Below are positions 55,797-64,000 of a DNA stretch of 64,000 nt, one piece after another (the first letter of the stretch is position 1; each line of letters begins with the position of its first letter). This DNA is from Circinella umbellata (Eukaryota > Mucoromycota > Mucoromycetes > Mucorales > Lichtheimiaceae). The translations under genes and the position numbers were made by a program. The stretch is from positions 1-64,000 of the forward strand of contig JAIWNF010000057.1 of assembly GCA_025093555.1 (NCBI GenBank), read 5' to 3'. Below the pieces are notes generated by a model. It worked only from the letters and a program-made list of their open reading frames with translations. It did not search any database and had not been told where the DNA came from.

Positions 55797-56238
55797 TATT
55801 AAGATATTTTCTAATCTGGTCCAGAAGCTGCCCAATCAAGAACATCTTTCTCATATCGGAAAAATCAAAAGTGTAAGCTGGTCTACTTTGAAAGGGTAAA
55901 TTGGGAATCATAAAAAGTGTCAATTTAGTTGTACAAAAAACCAAACCAATTTCAAAAAGCAACAATTGGCACAGGAGGTTATTGTACTTATGGCCAAAAA
56001 CTATTTAAACAAACTTGCGTTTACAACGGTTTTCGTCGTCTATAATATCAGCACACATGTGCCTACTGCTTGGTCTTTTCTGGAATATTCGTCAGGTATC
56101 AGCATTAATCGATTTGCGATGGTTGCAATGAGGTGCTCGGCTGATTTTTGTTCCTTTCCATGTATATTACTCGGTAATACTCTACTGATGACATTTGATT
56201 CTGTTGAGTCTCTTATCACGGTCTCACTCTATTCATGA
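55797..56238 (+). pseudogene. Partial match to the PD-(D/E)xK-like repeated gene, then an unknown frame
   Basis: About 55797-55865 (KIFSNLVQKLPNQEHLSHIG) matches the first 20 residues of the gene at 19131 (EIFSNLIQKLPNQERPSHVG), then diverges. From 55966 another frame reads FVVYNISTHVPTAWSFLEYS and CSADFCSFPCILLGN to a stop at 56236-56238. The second part is not recognised. Together it looks like a third, truncated copy of the repeat joined to unrelated sequence. Confidence 0.4.
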
Positions 56239-56374
56239 TCGGATATATTGATTAATAACTATTTATGATGAGTGAATTATAGATCCGGAACAGGAGGGCC
56301 CTTTGACGATGGTAACTTTTTTGTTACATTCAAACCAATTGATTACTGTAGCTTATTCAAGAATAAGAAATGAA

Positions 56375-56700
56375 AACTGGAGTAAAAACAAGTAGTAATT
56401 TTATGTGACAATGCTGGATACATGATAATCAAAATTTATTAGCACAAATAGGTGGAAAGCAACAATCTAGTTTTAATGCATAGAGTGAGTGCAATCATTT
56501 GCATGTAGAGGCTTGTCAAGAATGAAGGTCAATATGATTTGATCTATGGATGATAGATAATCAAACACATAGTAACAGATAAATGTAAAAGAATTTCTTC
56601 ATTGTATCGGTAAAGTGAACAGAAAATAATTTACTGCCGCAAAAGATAACATAAAAAAAATTTACATCACCAGATCTATGTATTTGGATAGCTGTGCATA
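56375..56700. repeat. Repeat copy related to 49435-50180
   Basis: The same order of words as at 49438-49675 and 50100-50180 in the same orientation, about 7 kb away, without the internal duplication. The two copies flank the whole Crypton region. Confidence 0.7.
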
Positions 56701-56865
56701 AAAGAACCAGCATTCAGCGGAAATTGAAGTCGACACTTTTCTATCTGTGTTTCAGTATGAAGTTCTTAAAATGGTAATATTGCAAAGACTTCCTTCAATA
56801 AGTAATATATGTTGAGCTTTTCCCACACACGCTTACTAAAAAAACGCCCTTTTTTTCATTTCATC

Positions 56866-57420
56866 ATGCTTCGTACTACTGCTTTGTTCAGCGCTGCCTC
56901 GCGTGCTGCTGCTTATTCAGTTCGTCAACAGACTGCTGTTCGTGCTGTTCGTGCTGTTCCAGCTGTTCCAGCTGTTTTTGTACGTTTGTATACCACTAGT
57001 GTTACGGGTGAAAATGGTGAAACTCGTGTTCTTGATATTGAAAAGGGAATTTGATAAGATCTATAGCTCCAAGGTAATAAATAATAATATTAAACTTTGT
57101 ACAAAAAAAAAGAACAAAACCATTCTTTTATATTCAATTATAAAATGTTTGAAATAAAGAATCAAAAAATATTTTAGATTATTGATTATTACGCAATTAT
57201 AATTATATATAAATAAAGGTTAGTGCTATTTCCAACTTTATAACGATCTTAGTTTAGACAGTCTTGATACTGCTGAAGTTGTTATGGTCATTAAAGAAAA
57301 ATTTAGTGTTGAACTTCAAGATAAGGATGCTGACGAGATCGAGCCTATTCAACAAGCTGTTGATCATATCTCCGAGCGTGATAGCACACAATTAAATTCT
57401 ATACATTTTCCTCTCCTCTT
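56866..57420 (+). pseudogene. Mitochondrial acyl carrier protein pseudogene
   Basis: Exon 1 starts MLRTTALFSAASRAAAYSVR, a mitochondrial targeting-type presequence rich in Ala, Arg and Ser, then VRLYTTSVTGENGETRVLDI. A one-base shift at about 57047 moves on to EFDKIYSSK, followed by a donor (gtaata, 57076). Exon 2 (from about 57220) has VSAISNF, then a second one-base shift, then NDLSLDSLDTAEVVMVIKEK. The DSL Ser would carry the phosphopantetheine. The helix-III region IQQAVDHISERDS follows, but the expected stop is missing and the frame runs into AT-rich DNA. Functional ACP serves mitochondrial fatty-acid synthesis and complex I. Here two indels break it. The kept intron shows a DNA-level duplication, so an intact parent gene should exist elsewhere. 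Confidence 0.75.
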
Positions 57421-57539
57421 CTTTAAACTATTTCTCTATTTTGCATATACGTATAAAGAAAAGATAAACTATTTTTTGTTTGTGTATGAAAAAGAAGGGA
57501 CAACCATTCTTTATATATCTATAAAATTTTAATGTATCA

Positions 57540-58131
57540 TTTTTTATTGTAGACGTTTTGAGACAAAAAAAAACCGATATATGTTAGCCACTTCTTTATA
57601 TGTTTTTAACTTTTTAGTATGCACTATTTATAAAATGTCTAACAATGACATAAGTATACGTAGTATTCCTTTTCTTCTCGTTGAAGTACAGTAACCTATT
57701 TATTTGAGCAGAGAACAATAACAAAATATGAGAATCGTCAATGATTTCAAAAAGTATTCAGAGACATCGCCGATTTTTTTTTGTTATTTTATAAACATTG
57801 TACGCTCATGCTTGAATAAACAATACACAATAAGTAAACAATAAAGTAATTATGCGGTATAATACTCCGTCAACCGTAATTTGTTGTTGGATCTAGTTTT
57901 CATGCTTGTCAAATGGCGCCCTGATCGACCAAGCGACAACTGGTGTGGCTCTTTTGATCTTATGCTGAAAACTCCGGATTCGGTGAATCCTCATATCCGG
58001 ATGACCTTTATTATGTCGGTTATTCAATTACTAAAGAAAAAGAAAACTTGATAACTCTTCCTTTTTACAAAAAAGCTTTTTTTTTCTTCTTTTACCAACT
58101 TGTTCAATTTATTTTTTACTTTTTTACTTTT
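57540..58131. promoter_or_regulatory. Upstream region of the MFS gene
   Basis: Noncoding between the ACP pseudogene and the transporter. A GC-richer patch at about 57890-58000 (atggcgccctgatcgaccaa) and a pyrimidine-rich leader (58060-58130) precede the ATG at 58132. No TATA box is assigned with confidence. Confidence 0.35.
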
Positions 58132-60392
58132 ATGCAAGCTTCAACGAGTACAGATGTGACGACATTAGTCTCACCGGAACAAGAGAATGATATCAATGAT
58201 AGAAAAGATCTTAGTAATGATGAACAAACGCCGCTTTTAGGTATAAAAAATCAAGATACCAAGAAGAAATGCCAAGCATCGGAATGGTATGCAATTATCC
58301 CATTATTCTTTATCACCTTTTCAGCTGCGTAAGTTTTTTTTTTATATTTTTACATTATGAACAATGGAATTCAAGCAAGAATAAATTATAACAGCTCTAA
58401 TTTTCAATATACAGAGCGTGTTTACCTGCTCAACTCCAATTTTACACCGAGATTTTCTGTCGAAGGTAATAATTTTTTTAAAGATCTTGATTGCGCGATT
58501 TGCGCGGGGAAGTAAAAGGACTAGTGTAACACAATTGGTAAACTTACCAATATTTTTATTTTGTTTTAGATATTATGACACTGAGCTTGAAGGTCGTAAC
58601 CTTTTAGATCAACGAGATATACCCAATTGTTCGATACCCGAAGTTCAAGAAGGCGTTGCGTCTGTAACTGCGATCATTCAATTTTTGAATTATGGAACAA
58701 GTAAGAAAGTTGATAGAAAAGTCAAACCATAAATATATGGATTGAATATTCGTTTTTTCTTGGTATTATCAACCAGAATTTGCCTCACCCTGGTTGCTTT
58801 ACAATCCTTCTTACTGATCTATTTTTTATAATAGCATTTCTTACTGTTAGTTTTTATGGCCATATATCGGATTCAAAAAGTCGAACCAGTGTCATGTTTT
58901 TATCGACATTAGGTTTATTCTTAGTACTTATATGTAATGTAGCGACATATCATCTTTATGACTATTTTGGTATTTCATTGATTTTTCTTGGTCCACTTTT
59001 ACGTGGTGGTCTTGCTGGTGATAGTGGGCTGATGGTTGCTGTTCAAGCATATATATCCGATTGTACTACAACTGTTCGAAGGTAAAGAAAAAATTTCTCT
59101 TGGTTTTAGTTTTTTTATTGGCAAAATATTTTTGTTCTTACGGCGCCAAGAGAAAAATTGTTGCATTAAATCATATCGAATATTATAGAACAACGGCATT
59201 CAGTTATATGATGGCATCCATGTTATGTGGGGCTATGGTTGGTACGTACTATGAATCTTCATGGTTTTTTTTTTAATTGAAAAGAAAAAAAAAACACAAG
59301 TATAGTAATTAACGAAGTAACATATGATACATTCTTTATTTTATGTTATAGGTGCAAATCTATCTAGTATAGTTCTCAAGGTACCTGATTTTTCTTAAAA
59401 GCAATTAGTCAAAAAAGTTGTGAAAAAGATATTAACTACCCAGTTTATCATTACAATAATATTAAAAATATAGGCGACTGGCGGAAATATTATGAGTCCA
59501 CTCTACATGAGCTCTATCACCTTGATATGTGTAATGATGTTCTTTTGCATTATTCCTGATTCCGAGCACAATACCACACAACAACACAAACAAAAACCCT
59601 TTTTAGATCAAATCAACGTTTACAAATCCGTCAAACAGCTATTCACTGTCAAAGTCATTCATGGTTCCCGGTTTACTCTACCACTTGTTGCTTTGGCTCA
59701 ATTTCTTATGGCCGCCATAGCTCTACCTCCTATCTTACTTTATGCAATGCTCGAGTTCGGTTGGACGGCTTATGAAAGTGGATACTACATTAGCTTCACA
59801 TCCTTTTTACGATTTTTACAACTGATGATTATATTCCCACTTTTAACAAAAATTTTCATCAAGTCGTCATCAGCAAATGATATTGATACGACACAATGGA
59901 AATTTAATTTATGGGTGACTCGTATCGGTGTCTTTTTTGAAGGAGTTTTTATGTTTGGTATTGCTTTTTCATCCAATGCTTCTCAATTTACGTCGGCAAC
60001 AGTCATTGGATCACTGGCTATTTTGGCACAACCTGCAATTCGTTCTCTTTTTACAACTTCTGTAGCACCAGAAGATGTTGGTCAAGTATTAAGTGCATTG
60101 GCAGTTTTGGATGCACTTGCTTGTACGTATTATTTATATTATATTTTGCTTTTTGTTTAGAAAAATATGAACGAGATAGATGAAAAATTAACCATGATAT
60201 ACAAAAATATGATTAGGGTTAATTGCACAATTTAGCTTGAATGCTCTTTATGGTGCTACAGTAATGATCATGCCTTCATTAACCTTTATTGTCTGTGGTA
60301 TCATTGGTATCATTGCTTTTTTTGCAACAATTCTCGCTCATCATAAATCAGGACAATTAAATTCTGGTTATGAAGAGGTTACAGACGTATAA
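58132..60392 (+). CDS. MFS transporter, SLC46-like, eight exons
   Basis: The exons are about 58132-58328, 58415-58465, 58570-58700, 58777-59081, 59189-59241, 59352-59380, 59474-60122 and 60217-60392. The N-terminus is hydrophilic (SPEQENDINDRKDLSNDEQT), followed by membrane segments (WYAIIPLFFITFSAA; TSVMFLSTLGLFLVLICN; LPLVALAQFLMAAIALPPIL; TRIGVFFEGVFMFGIAFSS; SLTFIVCGIIGIIAFFATIL). YGHISDSKSRTSV is the MFS loop 2-3 motif. The layout resembles proton-coupled SLC46-type carriers; the substrate is unknown. The junction of exons 3 and 4 does not keep frame with the best donor (AACAA|gtaaga); a weaker donor a few bases later (AAGAAA|gttgat) would. Otherwise the gene could carry a one-base shift. 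All other joins keep frame. Confidence 0.75.
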
Positions 60393-60702
60393 ATAGTTTA
60401 TTTATTTTTATCATTTTTCTTATTCTTGATTCTTATACATCTTATAGTTCATATTATGCAATTAGTCCTTCTTCCTGTACCTCAAAGCAAAGATTTTTGT
60501 AAAATGTATATAAAGTACATAACTACATACTTGTATTTAAATATATAAAAAAGAAGATATAATGTTTTTTTTTGAAGAGAACACTACAGATGATGGAATG
60601 GAATGATAATAATCATGAGAATAATAATTTTTTTTCGTTACTGTCTTTTAACGACAAGAAAGAGAAAATAAAGTAAAAAAATAGAACTGGATTGAGATTC
60701 TG

Positions 60703-61413
60703 TTAGCTTGTTGAAGGTAGCAACGTAAACCCACGACTGTGCACTGTTGCTATAGTAGCAATAGATGAAGTTGGTATGGCCATAGTAGTACTAGTAGTAG
60801 CAGTAGAAATAGCAGCACTATTATTTGCCTTGGAATTTGATAATGCTTTACCAATACCAATCAATATAAATGCAAGTGCGAGTGAAGTACCCACGGTAAT
60901 CATAAATATGGCAATAAGGCAACTTTTTGCAGATCGATGTTGGTGTACTTTATGTCGATAATGAGAATCTTCTTGATGATTTACTGGAGTATCACTACCA
61001 TTGAGATAAAATTGATCAGGACTGTTACCATTTGTATTGATACCATTTTCATCTTCTCCCACAGCTGTTGAAACAGGAGATGAAGGTTGCTGTTGTTGTT
61101 GCTCTGGTTTTTCATTATGGCTGTCTTGTTCTTCTGAATACTGTTGACGCTCCCTGGTAGCTGGTGATGTTGTGTTACCATGCACTGCATTGGAAACCCG
61201 ACGAAATAGATGTGTTAATGCGGAGCTAGATGACGCTGCTTGCTTTTGTTCTTGTTCTACGCTATTTAAACCAGAACGAGACATGTCAATAGTGCTGCAA
61301 AGTGGAAGAGGAGGTGAAGAAGCTGTACCCTTAGAAGAAGAGCAAGAGGGTGTAACATCGTGCACCACAGATGACTGCCATTGATATTGTGATGACTCAG
61401 GATCTGGATGCAT
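60703..61413 (-). CDS. Ser/Gln-rich single-pass membrane protein, 236 aa
   Basis: The ATG at 61413 is chosen because the frame upstream is low-complexity Phe-rich sequence from an A-run and ends in an acceptor-like site (aatccag), so a short upstream exon is possible. The first 155 residues are polar and rich in Ser, Gln, Asn and Glu (NEKPEQQQQQPSSPVSTAVG). A single membrane helix (SCLIAIFMITVGTSLALAFI) lies at about residues 160-182, preceded by basic residues (HYRHKVHQHRSAKS), followed by a Ser/Thr-rich tail. The basic side before the helix suggests an N-in, C-out orientation with a possibly O-glycosylated tail. No family is recognised. It is convergent with the MFS gene 310 bp away. Confidence 0.6.
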   Translation of the reverse strand: MHPDPESSQYQWQSSVVHDVTPSCSSSKGTASSPPLPLCSTIDMSRSGLNSVEQEQKQAASSSSALTHLFRRVSNAVHGNTTSPATRERQQYSEEQDSHNEKPEQQQQQPSSPVSTAVGEDENGINTNGNSPDQFYLNGSDTPVNHQEDSHYRHKVHQHRSAKSCLIAIFMITVGTSLALAFILIGIGKALSNSKANNSAAISTATTSTTMAIPTSSIATIATVHSRGFTLLPSTS

Positions 61414-64000
61414 ACCTGGATTGCATATACCAAAAAAAAAATTGGAGTATGATATTTTGTTACGAATGAAGAATGGGGAATTCCAAAAAAAAAAAAAAAA
61501 AAATAGAGAAATGGAAGAAATGAAAGAATGACTGAATGCCAAATAAGTATAAAAAATAAAGTACTTTGTATAAGGGTATATCTATATATTCAATGATATA
61601 TTATTATTTGATGAATTTATTCTCACAAGAGGAATAGTACTACGTTTATATGTATAAGTATTATGTATGCAGACAGAATAAAAAGAAAAAAGGATATGAA
61701 ATATAAGATAGTAAGGATAATAATGTTAATATTGTTATATCAGAGAAAAAGAGAAAAGAAAGAGAAATATTAAAAGATTACTTTGACAATAATAATATAT
61801 TACAATGATTATATGGTCATTTTTCAAAGAAGAATACTAGAAACTAAGGTAATCGTCGGCTTCAGTAAGTATAATAAGAAGCCTTTTCTTCTTTCTTTAG
61901 TCGAAACAACAACTTGAAAACAACAAGAAAGACAAATAATTTCGAGAAACCGAAAAAGAAACCGAGCAACCTATCGAGAATACGGCTAGGGCCACAAAAT
62001 TGGAAACTTGCCTTCCTTTACTGTACAATTTTTATAACATTATAATAATAATAATAATACTATCCCTTGATCTTTTTTTGGGGGAAGGGGGACAGGGATT
62101 AACATTTATTTTGGACGTTTTTGAAACAAATCGCTTTATTACCAATTTAGTTAAAAATCTGTGACACAAAAGATTATGGCTTTATTATATGCAAGCGATC
62201 GAGAGGCTGATAATCCATTTTATTTTATTTAGCCTCTTACTTTTTTTTTTTTGTTTTCATCTAGTTATTGATATTCTTTCCATAAAAGTAAAACAAGAAA
62301 GTAAACTTGCTTTTCAGTAATTTATTGTTATGGTTCTCTATTCCTGTTGTTGTCGATCCGAAATAAAAATCAGTACGTATGTTTGAAAAATATGGGGTAA
62401 GAAAAAACATAAAAAAAAACCCAACATCCCCTTCCTTTGAAAGAGAGAGAAAGGTTATTTTTGCTACAAAATAAAAATGATGCCATAATAAATAGGGTAC
62501 TTTTCTCATTATTATAATATCTTTTTTTTTTACCACGCCAAAGGAGATGATAAAGGGGAGTGGGTTTACCAATGATCAAGGTTATGAAAAGAAAGGGGTA
62601 TGTGTAGAGGAGTATATTTACCAGGATTAGTTTAAAAGAATAACAAGCTGAAGAATGAGAATAAGAGAGAAGCATGCTTATAATTTTCGGGACTGTGAAT
62701 TTGATCGCCCAACAACTAAGTTTCCGCGACTCATAATACTACATACAGCCTATGATCGACAATGCACAGGAGAGGTTATGTGCGTACACGCATGTATATC
62801 AATATTTGGTTTTATGGGGTACAATGAAGTTACAAAAGGAAAAAAAGAAAAAACTCTATTACATTATAGAATAAAATTTATAATCTTATAACTTTATAAG
62901 TGTAATAATTATTGACTAGCATAAAAAAAAAGATCCAATAGAAATACCCTTCGTTCCTCGCTGTTGAATATTGTACTATTTAGGAAAATTCGAAGAAAAG
63001 CAGAACTGAAAACAAGCTTTCTTGATTCAACTATAAATTATATTCCAATAAGTCAATTGAGCATTTATTATTTACCGTGTCTAATTGTTTTTAATTGACA
63101 GGTCTCAAAATATTTTTATGTAAGATTAAACAATAGAGCATAAACACATAGTAATTATATACACGGTAAAAGCAGCCGCTTTCTTTTAGTTTATTTTTAT
63201 TAGTACTATTTTGCATATGCGCACATACAAAGAAAAATGTTATAAAGTGTAATGGAAAAGGAACTAGAGAAAATGAAACAGACACAGAAAAAAGAGGAAA
63301 AAAAGAGAGCATGTAATAAATGCCACATCTGTAATGTAGGTCTATAGCACAAGGGGGGAAATAAGAAATATAATAATAGTAATAAGGGGATAGGAAAAAA
63401 AAGAATCAACATAGAAAGGGTAAGCTATATCAAGAATAAATAAACATGTCAAGACTCATAATCTTTTTTTGTAATAATTGGTTATTAAAAAATCAAAAGA
63501 AAAGAAAAATGACAGTGATTTAAATAAATAAAAAAGAATGTTGCATGGAATATGGAATATGGAATATGGAAGGTTCTGCGAAAATAGAGTACAGGCAAGA
63601 GATATTGAGATAAGGATGGTGTGTGTGTGTGTTCTGACTTGCCATGCTATATGCCAAGCCCTGCATAATAAGGTAATGAAAAAAGGAGAGATTAAATCAA
63701 TATCCTGTTGAAGGAGCTGTAAAAGAATAAAGGTGTTAAATGTAAAAAAAAAAAAAAGTGTGAGAAAAAAAACAAGAAAGGAACAGAAATAAGATGTGAA
63801 AATCGATATATAAAAGACATATATGCACGCGTATCTGTAGAGTAAAAAAGGGCTGGTAAAAAAGAGAAAAAAAAGGTTCAAATGCGTGTATGTATATGTG
63901 TATATGTATTTCTTTTTGAAGGTGATCAACAATTACGAAAAAAAAAATTATAAGAGGGGAAGGAAACACGAGGGGAGCCATATAACCGGAAATTACTCCG
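61414..64000. other. Gene-poor upstream region, homopolymer-rich
   Basis: About 2.6 kb without a believable gene. Long A or T runs and a purine-rich plus strand (aaagagaaaagaaagagaaa) produce several Phe-rich minus-strand frames that look artefactual. Small repeats include (TAA)n near 62043-62060, ggaatat x3 near 63548-63569 and (TG)n near 63619-63633. It probably includes the promoter and long leader of the minus-strand gene at 60703-61413. Confidence 0.4.

Noticed and set aside
61414..61542. Upstream extension of the membrane protein with a Phe-rich, signal-peptide-like start
   Set aside because: The extension is encoded by a long A-run and ends at an acceptor-like site; the ATG at 61413 is more credible.
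62261..63981. Phe/Ile/Leu-rich minus-strand frames up to 158 codons, membrane-protein-like
   Set aside because: They arise from purine-rich homopolymer DNA on the plus strand and lack any conserved motif or splice context.

Overview
The window is nuclear DNA from a filamentous fungus, most likely an early-diverging lineage of the Mucoromycota (Mucorales) type. The DNA is very AT-rich, introns are short with GTAAGT-like donors and TACTAAC-like branch points, and the transposase families (Tnp2/CACTA-like proteins of the Plavaka kind, MULE-OTU proteins, Crypton) are those expected in such genomes. There are no operons, ribosome-binding sites or other prokaryotic features. The lineage is inferred from gene content; no rRNA or strong phylogenetic marker is present.

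Most of the window (about 0-56.7 kb) is a graveyard of mobile elements. Kb 0-4 holds a SWIM-type Mutator-like remnant, a 0.6-kb foldback element and small fragments. Kb 3.9-14.9 is a three-level nest: a decayed Tnp2/Plavaka-like gene is split by a Tc1/mariner-like element (TA duplication) with an intact 701-aa transposase, and that element is split by a Ty3/gypsy retrotransposon (ATAAG duplication) whose single Gag-Pol frame carries five in-frame stops and no frameshift. Kb 15-19 has a second foldback and a second SWIM-MULE copy. Kb 19.1-30.3 has two inverted copies of a gene with a PD-(D/E)xK-like motif. Between them lie a 6.5-kb CACTA-like element with two divergent genes, a lysine-rich zinc-binding-type ORF, and a DDE transposase followed in frame by a chromodomain.

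Kb 31-43 contains PIF/Harbinger pieces, a second lysine-rich zinc-binding-type ORF, and two different Mutator-like transposases that each carry a C-terminal OTU-type cysteine protease domain; one of these elements sits inside the terminal repeat of another. Kb 43.7-49 is a decayed LINE with a pogo-like non-autonomous element in its reverse transcriptase. Kb 51.8-54.6 is a Crypton tyrosine-recombinase gene whose four exons join without a break into 872 aa.

Kb 56.8-64 looks like ordinary host DNA: a mitochondrial acyl-carrier-protein pseudogene, a multi-exon SLC46-like MFS transporter, and a Ser/Gln-rich single-pass membrane protein with a long, gene-poor upstream region. The genes do not form one pathway. 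What links them is repeated insertion of autonomous elements into one another, with several families carrying accessory domains (OTU, chromodomain, GCR1_C, Myb-like, an unknown coiled-coil protein) beside the transposition enzyme.
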